The notes beneath the pieces were generated by a model. It saw nothing but the letters and a program-made list of their open reading frames with translations, was not told the origin of the DNA and made no database searches. From Karalla daura (taxonomy: Eukaryota > Chordata > Actinopteri > Chaetodontiformes > Leiognathidae): 64,000 bases of DNA. Made by a program: the position numbers and the translations under genes. Position 1 is the stretch's first letter. Each line of letters starts with the position of its first letter. Shown here in pieces: positions 1 through 14,153 of this stretch. The DNA is taken from assembly GCA_029224185.1 (NCBI GenBank), contig CM055188.1, positions 27,769,497 through 27,833,496 of the forward strand, written 5' to 3'.

Positions 1-364
1 GAGTAAAATCAATTATTCATCAGTTTTTCCACCACTGCTCTGACCCACACACACGATCAAGTTCTCCAATCCAGAGGTCGTTTTTATCACATGTCTCCAA
101 CGTGTGGCCTTTTCCCCTCGTCTGCCCCACCAACAGTGCCGCGTGGGTCGACACGTGATTACTATGAAATACTACTGTGGCCGTCGACCGCTGCAACATG
201 ACAGAGGTGAAAGAATTACACGTGGTACGTTACATGTTTTCCACCACTTTGTTGACAGATCCATTTTTCACAGACTCGTATGGATCTGAACCTTGAAATT
301 ATTGCCCTGTATAGTAAATGTGTTTACTCTGTTATCACCAACTCCTTCTTCTTTATACTCCACT

Positions 365-384
365 TATATATATATATATATATA
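365..384. repeat. (TA)n microsatellite
   Basis: Ten TA dinucleotides in an AT-rich context. Confidence 0.8.
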
Positions 385-1583
385 ACTTATTTAACCATTT
401 TTTTAATATGATAATTTCACCTGGGAGCCTAGGATTTGGTGTCTGAGATATTGGACAATTTGTTTGCCAATTCTTAATATATCACCAGCTTTTCCTCCAT
501 CAACTCTTTTTAATAAGATGTGATTTACCTCCAACTGTTATGCATACAGCAGATTGGGCATGAGATCGATGTCTACAAATCATTATTATTGTGTTTTTTG
601 ATTAATGAAACAGTTTTCATATTCAGTGGATCGAATATACCTAGACACAGGTCTGAAATTTAATCTGAGGCACCAAATCAGTCTTTGTTATTTGTTCCCC
701 AGTGTTATTACTTTATCTGCTGTGATCTTTTCCTCTTATTCAAAGTTCATTTTCGCTCAAAATTAAATTCTGCAATCGGTTATGCCAGCCCTGTGTTTCA
801 GCCTGTGTGTGTACAAAATAGGTCTGAAACAGCAGGATGGGCTCACAACTAGACCTGGTGGGAGTGTTTCATCTCTAGATAATTAACCTTTTAAAGAAAA
901 CAGTGTACTTGCTGAAATGAGAGAGGGTTGTTCAGCTTCAGCACAAACGCTTTCTTTTCTTTTTGTTTAGTGTGGCAACAATTCAGATATCATCAGCATC
1001 ATTCTCCAATCTATTCCCCAATCTTCCTCCCTTACTCTCCTTGAGCATTATCCCCAAGGAGTTTTCTGGAAAGCACGGCTGGGCTGGAATCTTGACTTTG
1101 GGGAATAAAAACATCTTTACCGAGAAATGGCAATAAAATCTTGAGTTCTCGGAAAAACAAGTTTGGTAATGGGAAATGACAATCTTCATGAAAAACTAGA
1201 GGTCGTCCTGATCGGGCATGAACTTTTTCAGGCCCTCTCATACCTGTCCTCAAATAGAAATAGAAAATAGACATTTATCTGCATCCATTTCCCCTCCACA
1301 ACCGTTGAAGGATGAAGTCAACAAAAATCAAGTCTGAAAATCACATTTTCTCAGTGTGTCTGTATCTAACTTGCAGGGATACAGCCATAATGGTAGAGCT
1401 CATGCAAATGAGACAATCATTTTCAAGCTTGTTCAATTAAATTTCAGTTGAATGTAACTTTATTATGCCAATTTACAGCATTCATTAACTCAAGGCACAG
1501 CAAATAATCAGATCCCAAAAAATCCTGCATGAGCAACGAAAAACTTCCTTTATATATATATACATATATAAGGACCCAACTTA

Positions 1584-1647
1584 GAGACAGAGAGAGAGAG
1601 GGGGAGAGAGGGAGAGGGAGAGAGGGAGAGAGAGGGAGAGAGAGGGG
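1584..1647. repeat. GA-rich simple repeat
   Basis: Imperfect AG/GGGAGA repeat on the + strand, preceded by a short TA run (1551-1570). Confidence 0.85.
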
Positions 1648-2472
1648 TCATATTAATAAACTCTGAATGAAGTCAGGATAAAGTCACATTACGAAATCAT
1701 ATTTGTCCAACTCGTACTTTTTTATGATACCTCTGTGACACATCGGTCTATAAATATGATCTAAAGCTCATAGCGATCAGCAAAGCATTTATTAAATGAT
1801 ATGAACGAGCAGACTATGAAGCCTGTACCTGAAACCTGATGTAATGGGATTTTGTGTCTGATATACATCAGGCTGCGGTTGCTTTTAAAATGTAAATGTC
1901 TCTGGCCTGTAATGTTGTATTCCACTCAGGTTTCAGAGTTTTTCACGCCATTGTGCTTGATCTTAAAAGGATGCTCTGATCATGTGAGGTTTGCCTCAAC
2001 TCTGCAACTCTCTGCAAAGCTTTGATGAGATAGGACATAACAGGAAAATCTACCGATCACAACAGGAAAGAGTATTTCTTTTTTTCGTCCATCAGCTGCG
2101 AGACCGCTCCCCTGAAGCCGTGCAGGGCTCACGGTTTCGTTCAAGGACACCTCAGCAGGGCGACGATCAATGGCAAAGGGGCTCAAAACCGGGGCCTCCT
2201 ACAGAAGTTGGATTCCAGGCTCTGCGCTCACTACGCCACCTTGATGTTCCAAACCGAAACGTACAAGGGCAAAGCAGCCAGATGGAAAGTCATCCCAGCC
2301 CCGACAGCAAACAGAGGTGGAGCATCTGTTGCAGGGATGCATCCAATCTCGCTCCGGAACTTAAGACAAGTCTCGCCTCACCTTTCATGCTGCTCCCACT
2401 GACTCAGACTTGGCACAATGGATACAGATGGGATCGCAAATGCCCCCTGGATACTGCTATTAAATTTCACTT

Positions 2473-2538
2473 TGAGATAATGCATGCTAAAGTCTCATTA
2501 AATCCCAGTCAGAGATAATGCATGGTAAACTCCAATTA
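2473..2538. promoter_or_regulatory. Tandem duplication with octamer/homeodomain-like motifs, possible enhancer
   Basis: Two copies of a 28-base motif (2473-2500 and 2511-2538), both containing GAGATAATGCATG followed by TAAA and then ATTA, with a period of 38 bases. The motif resembles POU/homeodomain sites. Function is inferred only. Confidence 0.25.
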
Positions 2539-4734
2539 TGGTTTGATTAGGAGGCACACGGCCTGCAGTCATGCTGATTGTCTTCTTAATCAGACGCTTC
2601 CTTCTGCCGAGCAAACAAGAGCTGAGAGAAGGGGAAAAAAGAGAAGGGGAACAAAGCAAAACAAGCTGAGCAAGCAGTGATAGTTTCTTTTCTCTCTGTG
2701 GACAAAAGTGAAAATATTGGGTATTGTTTTTGGCATAATGAAACCATATGAAAGTGGATTTTAAATGGAATTGTTTTTCTGTGTTATTACTGTGTGACTG
2801 CAGAAATTAATAATTTGACAGAAAGTGATGTACAAGCAGAAAGAGAATTTCATCAGTTTAATGTTTCCCATTTAAGGCTTTCAAAGAAGCACAGCAGTAG
2901 TATTGATCATCGGCTCACATTGATCACTTTAATTGCACTGTTTTGCGTTTACAGATGACTCATTTTGTCCAAAAGACCCAACAGTTTTATTAATAGTCTC
3001 AATATTTGCATAATGCATGTGTGCTGTGTAACCCAAAAGAGGACCATAAGATGAACTTTTCTTTTTTACTTTTGTTTGCTGCCTGCACCTGCAGAGAGCA
3101 TTTGCAGTTCTGCCTGATATCCACATCCAAATATCTTGTGTTTTTCCACCCAGATGGTACAGGGCTTTTTGAAGTATCATGGAGAGGACCAGAGACGAGT
3201 CAGCAGCTGTCCCTGTGCCTCCTGCTCGTGCAGACTGCGATTTATCATTGCCTCCAACCTTATTATTGGAGGACACGCTGCTCAGCAAAGTCAAATCAAG
3301 TGTATTTGTATTGCCAAATATCCCATATAATGCGTAATTGGGCTTTAAAAGGCACATTAACAACGGCTACTATCTCGGCTCAACTCTCAGAGAAGACAAA
3401 GACGTACTTGACAACAAAGAATCTCTGCACCCAAAGGGAGAGGGAGGAAATAAAACATGGGTGCAGCCTCAGGAGAGGTAATTCAAGGAGACATCCTCCT
3501 TCCTCGTACTGTTGGGGTGCAGCGGGAGCTCTAGCATTTTTGCAAAAATACAGCAAAAATGATTAATAATAGGATACAGAATTTAAATCCAGATGTAAAT
3601 GTAGAAAGTCACATTAAGGATGGTTAAGCCCAGCCCATATGGAGTTCAGTGGGAGGTGAAGTGGGTGGAGTGGCCTCAGGATCCTGAAACTCGTATGGTG
3701 AAGGAAACTAAGGACGACTTTCTCGAGCAGAAACAGGCATTGACAGGAGCCACATAAATAAAGGCTACAACATGAAACACTGAATGCTGGAGTCATCCAC
3801 TAAACTATTGATAAAACTGTTTTCTAAAGCCACAGTGAAACAGTTATACACCCTGTGCCAAGCCTGTGCTGCACTGCAGAGACAGTTTAATCCCATCGAA
3901 TTTAGAAAGTTATGCATCCTCTTAAGACGGCCGGGATGAATAGGTTTCAGGATTTGAAAATCACAAGGTGGGCAGCTTCCTTGACAGCAGCCGCAGGTTT
4001 ATTAAGAGAAAGAGCTCGGGAGAAAGGGGCTGGATTCCCTGGGGATTTTTTTTTTTTTTAATTTCCTCAGAAGCAAAGACACCTGCCTGCTGAGATCTGA
4101 AAGCATGTAAAAGTATGTAGAGGTTTTTAAGGTTTGTTAAGTACAGCAGAGCAAGATCAGGCCAGAGCAAATTAGGTCTCGCTGGAGTAAGAAGACACGG
4201 CTTACGGAGGGAGGACTAGAGAGATATGGTCAAATTTTAGTCGCTATTAGATTATTTTGAGCAAATACAACGTGTTATTGTGGAAAGGTGAGGACCACAT
4301 TAAAGCGGAGGAGATTTACAGAAAAGTGCTGATCGCTCACCTGCAGCAATTCTCTCTCCATCAAAGCTTTCTGCTTTGTAACCGGAGCTGATGAAAAGTC
4401 GTTTTCTGATGATTAAAGCACGTGCAGCGCAGTTACAGAAGAGAGGCCCCGAGACAAAGGGGAGGAGTTGAGACCGGAGGAGTTATTTCATTAGCCGTGT
4501 AAAATATTTTGTACTTTGCAACCCCCGATGCACTACCAAACACACGCCCACACGCAGATGGAGCAGGCAGAAGTGATCCACATAAATGTGGATAATTTAG
4601 AGAACATTATCATCCCAAGCACAATAAGAAGAGGAAACAAAGTCATTAAAAATGTGGAACACAGTCTTAGATTTACAACAAGCGTCACCTGCAGCACTCG
4701 CTGCCTCTCCTCCTTTGCATCCGTCTGATGTTGG

Positions 4735-4761
4735 GTGTGTACGTGTGTGTACGTGTGTGTA

Positions 4762-4797
<36 letters not shown>
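4735..4797. repeat. (GT)n microsatellite with ACGT interruptions
   Basis: GT dinucleotide array, imperfect in the left half (ACGTGTGTGT units) and pure on the right. Confidence 0.9.
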
Positions 4798-4803
<6 letters not shown>

Positions 4804-5461
4804 CCTGGTATTCCTCTGCATTTCTCATACTGTGAAGCGGCCAATTAGATGCTGATTGGGGGGGGGGATGAATGGTACAGGTGGAAGAAATTGGGGGGAA
4901 ATTAGAGGAGAGACGACTGCGAGAGACACAGAGCGAAGAGATGAGAGCAGGATGGAGTTACACAAAAGGACGACAAAGGAAAAAAACGCGCCCCCTTTTT
5001 CTCTGAAAAGGGGAAATTAATTGGGCAATCTTTAAAGAATCTTTCTTTTTGCGGGACTGCGGCGTTATTAATCAAAGTCAGACAGCTGAGTGAATTACTC
5101 GCTAGAAGTGATAATGAATGATGAGGTAGAGTGTGTCCACTCTTGTCTGAATGGGCTTTCACGGTGCTAAGATTAACCCCTCCTCTCACTCTCTCAGAGG
5201 GGCCGCGCACTGTGTTATATGTTAACGCAAGGCGGCCATCATGACCTCACCCAATCTCCAAAACACAATGACGAATGATGCCAAATTGGTTTTATTGGTT
5301 TATTTTCACATCAGTGATAGACGCACACACACACACACACTCAGCAGAAACCCTCTGTGGCCTTGTTTAGAAACATCACCTTTGAAACAAAACACATAGA
5401 CAATAAAAATAGAGAAAATCGAAATAAGAAAACTGAAGAAGTATCGTCATCTTGTATCAAA

Positions 5462-6125
<664 letters not shown>

Positions 6126-8718
6126 CAGCCCTGACCTGTACAACGTCTGGAGCGATTGCCGTTAAATTTTAATCAAAACGTTTAATTTTTAATTTCATTC
6201 ATAAAAATGACTTTGGTGATTTATTGCCCCCGGGAAAGAGTTTTACTTGTCCGGTAAATCATTTCGGCATTGACGTGTTGGACTTGTTGGACCCTCCCAA
6301 CAAAGTGCCCTTATGAATGCAGTGCCCCAGAGAGCAACGTAATAGCTCTGACATTTTTATGTTTCGCTAAATTGTCATGACGTGCGGTGGATGGATTGTC
6401 ATGACATTTCATGCAGACTTTCATATCTTCCTCGGAGGTGAATTGTAAAAAGTTTTGGTGATTTCTTAACTTTTGTTTTATGACAACATGACTGAGAAAA
6501 TAACAGCTGCTAATCCACCCATCTTCACAGCTGCTGGGTGGATTAATAAAGGTGAATTGAAGCAGATTCAGGCAGATTTATAAATCTTTATAATTGACTT
6601 GTGTTTTGGTGGCATTGGTCACAGCGAGGCAAGCAGGACAGGATTTGTTAATGCTTTATCTTTAATTCCAGTCCAGTCTTAAATTGCCATGGATTCTCAT
6701 CAGTCTCAGCTATACGTTGGAATAATATAGGTAATACAGTCTGGCCTGTGTGCAGTTTCACAGAGCAGCTTGGATGAATGTGTAGACTCTAATCTGCACA
6801 CACAGATTTGTTTCCTTTAATCATATTCAGACTTATTGACTTTTTCTTTTCTTTTAGATTGATCTGCTCATTTGTCCACGCCGTAAAGAGAGCAGTGGCT
6901 ACTAAAACACATTTGACATTTATATAATCAAAACTGCACCAACTAATGTATTTATTTATTTATTTGTTTGTTTGTTTGTGCATGCACGCTGTACAAGAAC
7001 CAATTTGTCACTGCTCCGTTTCTATACAGCTGCAGGTTTGTTGCAACTTGGAGATATAAAGTGGTGTCACTGTCAGCAAGACCATAGCAGTCCTCCATCT
7101 CAAACAATGATCTGCAGAAATGCTCACAAAGCTCTCTAATCTGCTCTGTGTAGCCAGTGATGAATATGAATGAGGATATGAATATAGATGAGGAGAGAAA
7201 AATTAATATTGATGAAGGTTTCTCCTCCCTCTGACTGATGGTGTGGGGGCATCGAGTGGAACCAATCAATCATCACAGAGAAGCAAAATGATTGGCAGGC
7301 AGGTCTGTTATTCTTTTCAGAGTATACAGTACCACCTCGTGTGTGTGTTTGTGGATACGCGTGTGAAAACGTCTGCACGTATAAATACACATTTCAGCCG
7401 ATTTCATCACTAATTCCGTCGGTCACCTGGGCTTTGTTCTCACCTGCGTTTGCAAAACTTCACGATAACGTCGCTATGATTCGTCTGCAGTCTGAGTAAT
7501 GTCTGGGTACGGGTTCCTCTGCAGGTCTATTTGAAGCTGTGGTAAACAAAAAGTAATGAATGCATCTACCCTGACAAACTAATGGAACCACTACAGGATG
7601 TTTGTTGGGATGACAAATTACATGCAAAACAAGCGCATGCATTTTCCCTAATGGTTTTATTGTCATTCAACTGATTAAACTGGCTCCACTGTTTAATGAG
7701 GCGTGCCGGGGCAGATGGCTGATGAACTGATGGGAGTTATGGGGTGAGGTCAGGGGTCAAATTTTCTTATTGACCCTCTGATTGAATTACCCTGAAGCAC
7801 CTTATCAGTAATAGCGGGCACCCAACACCACTTTGATCTTTTCCAGTGTCACGCAGTTCCCTCGGCTTTAACTCCTCTGCAGCCTCTCTGTGCTTCATTA
7901 CAGGCCTAATGCAGCGTCTCCTGTTCCTACAGCTGTGGGACCATTTACCACCTCTTTACCTTGTGCTTTTCCCCATTTACCCCAGACCTCCCATTCCCAG
8001 TAATGAGTCAAGATGCACCGATGGCTGCGTGGATCACGTTGTTCCCTCACCATCTGTGGGATATCGACTGTGCAGCTTTCGCTCCGTGCGAGAGAAAAGT
8101 GAGTCTTAGTTAGAGGCGAAATGTCTGCTCAGATACCTGCATCTTATTAGTTTATACATGAGTCACAGCGTGGTCAAAGGCCACTCGATAGAAGACACAG
8201 ACGCCCTAACCAATTGGATATATTCACAAAATCTGGTCCTTTTTGATGCAAAATAGCATTTTGTGGCCCAGGAGTAGCGTCGATAGGATTTCTTTGCACA
8301 CAGCCAAAGAAAGAGTTGCAATGTAATGTACAAGGCAATTAGTTTAAAAGGTACTGCATGTAGGTAGGAGTTTGTGAGTGGATGTTATCACCTTTAGACA
8401 GAGCCAGGCAAGTTGTCCCCCCTGGTTATTGTCCTCGGCTCTGTGCTGAAAGAAATAACACACCTTATTTATTTATTTATTTCTATCGAAGTACATGTTG
8501 GTAGAACGTGGTAATGTTCGAGGCTGCAGGGCAAAAATGAATGAAATGTCTGCTGGGAGGATAAACACAGGTTGCTAAAATGTGGGCGAGTTCACTCCCA
8601 CACCAATCAGCTCGTACACTCATTATAACAACATTCCTTGTTTCGAGCATGCCCTCTTGTGTTATCTTCAATAATTAGGTACATATTAGTGTAAAATCAC
8701 ACACTTTGGTTTTCTTTT

Positions 8719-8734
8719 GGGGGGGGGGGGGGGG
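8719..8734 (+). repeat. Poly(G) run
   Basis: Sixteen G residues followed by T-rich sequence; it can form a G-quadruplex and is prone to length errors. Confidence 0.8.
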
Positions 8735-9133
8735 TTTGTTGGGTTTTTTTTTTCTTTTATCTGTGATCTGACATGAATATCTCCTGGAACGACTTGGACG
8801 CTATCACAGAAAACCATCTCTGCTGACAAACGCTCGCTCACTACAATAGTCCCCACTGTCACTCCCTGGTAGTGCTGTGACAGGGACTGTGTCGACAGTG
8901 GCAGGAGCTTCTGTGATGAGCGTGCTGCCGGAGACTGTGACATGCATCCATGGTGGTGGTGCAGAAGGGTGTGACAAGCATAGACAGGACTGTCTACGCT
9001 GTGTCATGAGATAACATGTCAGCGCAGTGTGCGATATTCCCTCTGGGACACGGTTTGTGTGAATGAGATGCTAAAACCTCCAATGTCCCTGTTAAAGCTT
9101 TCCAGTGTTGGCAGGAAAAAAAAACTGAGAGTG

Positions 9134-9198
9134 AGACTGCAAATTATGAATGAATGGTTAATTAGATCCCATTGTGCAAATAATTTGGGGATAATTCG
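9134..9198. promoter_or_regulatory. AT-rich homeodomain/POU motif cluster, candidate conserved element
   Basis: Contains TGCAAATTATGAATG, GGTTAATTAGATC and TTGTGCAAATAATTTG within 65 bases, giving several TAAT cores and two octamer-like TGCAAAT words. This composition is typical of vertebrate developmental enhancers near genes such as lrrn1, but conservation could not be tested. Confidence 0.2.
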
Positions 9199-9628
9199 TG
9201 GCCACACAAAATAAAGCATTACATGAGCATATCCTGGAGGGATGTAATCGGCTTACATGCATGAATCTCTTTTGTACGAACCCTCTCTGAAAGCTTTTAG
9301 CCTGCCAGAGGTGGCTCCATGTGTCTTTTCTGCCTCACAGTTCGCACTGAGCGAAGTCCACAACGTGCGTCTGCCCTGCGAGTCTCGTACATTCTGGCTG
9401 GACACTGCAGAGAGAGCGTGTCTTAAATAAGATCACTGCCCAAATTCTTTAATTGCTAAATGGGCTCTAAATTCAGACTTGAGCGTAAGCTGAAAGAGAC
9501 GGATAGATATTTTTAAAGCGAGAAACTGCATTCTCAAGCCCTATAAATCAGTTGTTTTGTTCTTTGGCAGCGTTCTAGAGCCAATTAGTCAGATGGATGT
9601 GCAGTGTTATCTTTACTCCAGCTCTACT

Positions 9629-9684
9629 CCACCCCCCCACACCCCCCACACCCCCCCCCCCCCCACCACACACACACACACACA
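9629..9684. repeat. C-rich and (CA)n compound repeat
   Basis: Runs of six to fourteen C residues joined by CA, then a CA dinucleotide array. Confidence 0.85.
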
Positions 9685-10914
9685 TGCAGCACAGAGCCCC
9701 TGTAAACTACTGCGGCCAAATAGACCCAGATAAGATCAGTAATAAAGAACCACCATGCTGATATTTCTGCCATCGCAGCAACTAAGAGAGAAGTGCCATA
9801 TATTCTCTCATCTAATCATATCACTTAGTACCGTTCAGACTGGAACATTATTGAATGGGTAGTAAAATGCTTCTGCAGCCACCGTCCACACTCGCTTTCA
9901 CTGCTGTAAAAAATGACATCATTTTTACCTACTTCCTCAATGAGGGAGTTTAGATAGTAAAATTTTTGACACACTTGTGAGTTATTGTTTGAATCTGTTC
10001 ATCTCACGGGCCATAAGGAGAGTATCTCACTGACCATATCTTAAAGGGTACTTAGAGGGATTTAGCATATAGCACTTGTGTAAAGAAGAGGGGAGTATAA
10101 GAGACACATTTTAAGTTAGACCGTGTAACGTGATACAACAGAAATCTTTTTAGATCCTTTACTACAAGTTCAGACAGAACCCAGAACTGCATTCAATGCC
10201 AAAGAAGACAGCCAAAGATATGGGAGAAGATGAAGAGAAAAAAAATCGCTCTGTCGTGGCCAAATTCAGTCAGACCAGTGAGGCAAGATCAGCTTTTCAG
10301 GTTTATTGCAATCTTGGTCCTCCAGGTATAAGAGACAGTACAGTGAATGCAGTCTGCCTCTGACCGTACAACAATCATGACTCATGTTTCCCTTTATACA
10401 CTCACATTAGCACTGATATTTGCTGATGTACGTCAGTGCCCTTCAAGCATATGCAGAAGTGATAAAAAAAAACCTGCTATGATTTATCGGTAAAGCTGGT
10501 TCTCACTCCTGGCCCAGCAAGGAGGTAGCGCTACTCTGGAGCCAGTTTTTCAGGACCAGTTCTTTGGCCTTAGATACAGAGACAATGGTTCTGAACAAAG
10601 CACCAGCCCAGAACCATGTCAGTGGAAAAGACCTTTCAAAATACTGATTGTAAATATTGGTAGAAGACGTCACCTACAGGGCGTGACCCAAGTGTTTATT
10701 TTCATATGGCTTCATGGAGCTACTGAACTATGCAGCTCAGGCCGTGACCTTTTAATGGATGGGGGATTTCTGCAGGGGAATGAGACCCACATTAAGGAAA
10801 CTGCAAAAAGAATCAATAAAACAAAATAAAATCAATAGATTTGTCAGTTCCTGATTTGGCTGTATCTGAGTGTTCAATTCATTGGAAAGAGTTGCTCACC
10901 AGTTACTCTAAAAG

Positions 10915-10916
<2 letters not shown>

Positions 10917-10954
<38 letters not shown>

Positions 10955-10958
10955 TCTC
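10917..10958. repeat. (CT)n microsatellite
   Basis: CT dinucleotides, near perfect, about 20 units. Confidence 0.9.
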
Positions 10959-11359
10959 ATTTCCTCTGATTGGTGCAGTTGAGGTTTCTACACTTGGTGG
11001 GACTCACATGCTGAAAATGCCAATGATGTGGAATGAACGGCTGCAAGTCAACAGACGCAGTCATTAATACTGGCCTCAGGCTGTGCTGCGGGAATGAAAA
11101 ACAGAGGCTGGATGTATTTCTTTAACGTTTATGTCAACAGTTCAGTGCTTCAACAGCAGGAGCACCGATGTGCAATATGTCTCTGCATGTGTGTGTTGGT
11201 TTTAGCTGTTTCCTTGCGAAGCAGCCTGTTTTTCACAAATACAGCAACTAAATATTTGCTCCAATTTTGAGACCTGGTAACATGAAACCATGAAACCAAC
11301 CATTATGAGTTTATTATGGTGAGAATATGTTAAATACTCTCACTAAAAGTCTGGATATT

Positions 11360-11520
11360 CAGAATCAAAATCAGAATTACTTTAGTAATCCCTTAGAGGA
11401 CATTGTTTACAAATCAGTTGTATCAATGAACAATAGCAACATATAGATATAACAGTATAAAATAATAAAGTAATAATGATAGTGGACATTCACTCAGATG
11501 GAGGAGTTTAACAGCTGGTG
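11360..11520. repeat. Teleost interspersed-repeat relic with 'TTACTTTAGTAATCCC' signature
   Basis: The segment AGAATCAAAATCAGAATTAC followed by TTTAGTAATCCCTTAGAGGA resembles the widespread fish repeat whose end reads as 'TACTTTATTGATCCC...GGAAATT'. A second relic with the same signature lies at 51118-51160. The family name is not certain. Confidence 0.4.
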
Positions 11521-14125
11521 TGGTGCTCATTTTAGTTAAGTTAGTTTAATTGGCTGTTAAAAGCTTTGCTTTCAGTGATTCATTAGAGTAGGCACGGAAA
11601 GTTCCACTCTGTTGTTTTGTTGTATTTTATTTTTGTAGATTCAATTTTAATTCTAAACACATTTTCTTTCGTTTTGATGCACCATGTACCAGGAGATGAG
11701 TCAGAGATGATGTCGCTATCCATTACCTGCAACAAAAGTGCAACAAAATCGTTTCTTCAGAAATAGCTGAAAGAGAGGTGAAAATTGGCTAAAAAATGAG
11801 ATAGCCGCAGTGACGACGTCGCTCGCACCTAGCAGCTGTATCCGAGCTGCTTTGTACAACAAAGAAAGGTTGTAAAGAGGAAGTGAAGCGGATTGTGAAG
11901 GAGTCTGGACAACAGATGCAGGATTTTAGTTCAAATTTGAACAATAGGAGCAAAAGAAAAATCAACTGAAGTCAAATAAATCCATTTTTTATTTTATATT
12001 TTTTAAAAAAGACTATGTCGAGCATACAAATTGGTGTGAACTGCTTGAAATATTATACTTATGCCCCCTCACTGCCCCATACAGGTTCCTTAACTTTGTA
12101 AAACACTCATTTCACAGTGTGCTTTTGTTTAACTAAAACCTACCTTTGATTTGATACCGCCTGTCATCTGTTGTAAGCGTAATTTCTAATAATTTTAATT
12201 CCCCTTCTTCTCATTTCATCATCCTTCAGACGGTAAATTGAATCTGAAACTCCTGAAATGAGTGAGGGCCAATTCTAAGATTCTTACTTTTGCACAGCCT
12301 CTGCTACTATAAGTATACTCTATCTGACTGAAAAGTAAACCTGAACTTTCCTCAACATTTGGCTGAACTTTGGCTGAAAACATCCTGCAGGGAGGTCAGA
12401 GTTCACTGCCAAGCTCTTGAACACTGTTGACACGGTCTGACATCGTTGGTTTGATTCCCGGCTTTGTCTTTGCAACCTCGAAACCCTCGGTGCATTGGAC
12501 TGCATGTGTTTGGGGCAGATGTTCACGTCCAGAGACAACGCCCCACCAGAGCCTGGGAACTCGTGTGAAGGCTTGCCGATCACTTGGCCTCGATCTGGTG
12601 TTCACACATCCACACCGCTGCTCAGATCATACGGGTGCGGGGTGGGGGGTTGGTTCGCCTGGTGCAATAGCTTCTCCCTCTGCCCCTCTTCCATATCCTA
12701 TTGATGTCCCAAAGGGTCCAGGTCGGAGGTCAGCCCTTCAGAGGTGGCGGGGTCAAACTTCAGCTCATGAATATGGAGGGCCGCTGGGCGCTGGGGACCA
12801 TCTGGTCGGCTCCATTGGAAAGCGAAACAAATGAGCCTGCTGAGAGGGTGCTGTATTAGTGTAATTACTGTGGATTTCCCAGGCTGGAAAACACAGCATC
12901 AGGTCCCCCCACTAGCATCTGCAGGTGGATTCATTTCCATTCAATGCAGCTTTATTTCAGACTGTCGGCCTGTAGAGGAATTAGAATTAAAATCAATTAG
13001 ACCAAACTGAGAGAGAGAAAACTCGTCGTCCAAATTGTTGCAATTTAAACATTCACAGAACTGAACAACAGTTTATTGTTCCTCATCCTGCTGCCATGTT
13101 ATGCAGCCTCCAGTCGGATTCTGTGTAATGTGAGTGTTTTCTTTTTAATTAAGAGTATTAGCGAAGGTTATGGTTTTGCATTCCTGTCTACTTTAACCCT
13201 AAGTTCTCTGGAGACAGGCAACAGTAGATCTCCACAACACCATTGGGAAGACGGGTGATAAAATGGATAATATTTACACTTTGCATGAGGCCTAGCACTT
13301 CCAATCTGACCCAACTGAGCCTGGATCAAGTACAGTTGTGAATGGTTCTCCCTTTTTTTTTTTTTAATCTCTCCACTACTGGCTATTAAAAAACACACTC
13401 GCTTTGAAGATTTCTTTCAAAGAAACCAGCAGCATAGCAAAAGACATTAGACACAGATGCACCAATATTCGCATTAAATGTACATTAAATTTAAGAGGCC
13501 AAAACAAGCTTATTGAATGGGAGTGGATGCAGACCGTGGCACAGTGTACTCAAGAGTGTAATGATGTTTATATAATAGTTCTGTCTATTTTTCGAGTGGC
13601 GGCCTTTGTGTGAGATGGCAGCCTTATACTGACAATGTTGATACAAAGGGAGGGAACCTTTCTATAGGCTATGAATTTAATGAAATGGAAGCGTGCCCAG
13701 CTGTGTGGTGACCTTGATAAGAATCTCATCCTGTTTGTCGCACCTTGCGCGGGTCTTTGTGCCGACTCTCACTGCAGGCGTATCACGGGTCAACCTTTGC
13801 TGCCATTGGTGTCTCCTTTCTCCTTCTCTCCATCATTTACACCTTGCAGGAATGAAAACCCACATTGCAGCATTGTGTGTCAGCATATGTGCTTGTCCCA
13901 TGAGCATTTTTTTTCTTTCTTTCTTTTTCTCTGTGTCTGAGAGCAGTGAACAAAGCTCCCATTCTGTTTTTATTGCTGGCTGGTACAGGTGACCTGGTGT
14001 CAATGAAAGCAGATGTGCCACCCGGCAGATTTCAAAGGGAGATTGAGAGGGTTTGGGTGCCTTTCACACACTCTGGAAGCCTGTTGATGGAGGAAATACA
14101 GGTGTACACGCAAGAGCCAAGGGAG

Positions 14126-14153
14126 CACAAAAGGATGTAAACATCCTTTTGTG
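14126..14153. repeat. Perfect 13-base inverted repeat, 2-base spacer
   Basis: The left arm CACAAAAGGATGT (14126-14138) and right arm ACATCCTTTTGTG (14141-14153) are exact reverse complements separated by AA. It could form a cruciform or hairpin. Confidence 0.9.

Larger units (their letters stand above)
1..5461. other. Non-coding flank upstream of lrrn1 (left edge)
   Basis: No exon of a recognised gene. Contains TA runs (365-384, 1551-1570), a GA-rich tract (1584-1647), a tandem motif duplication (2473-2538) and a GT microsatellite (4735-4797). Short ORFs show no family features. Confidence 0.5.
6126..11359. other. Non-coding, no gene recognised
   Basis: Unique-looking AT-rich sequence with a 16-base G-run (8719-8734), a C/CA-rich stretch (9629-9684) and a CT microsatellite (10917-10958). 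A motif-rich AT stretch at 9134-9198 may be conserved. No splice-bounded coding segment was recognised. Confidence 0.45.
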
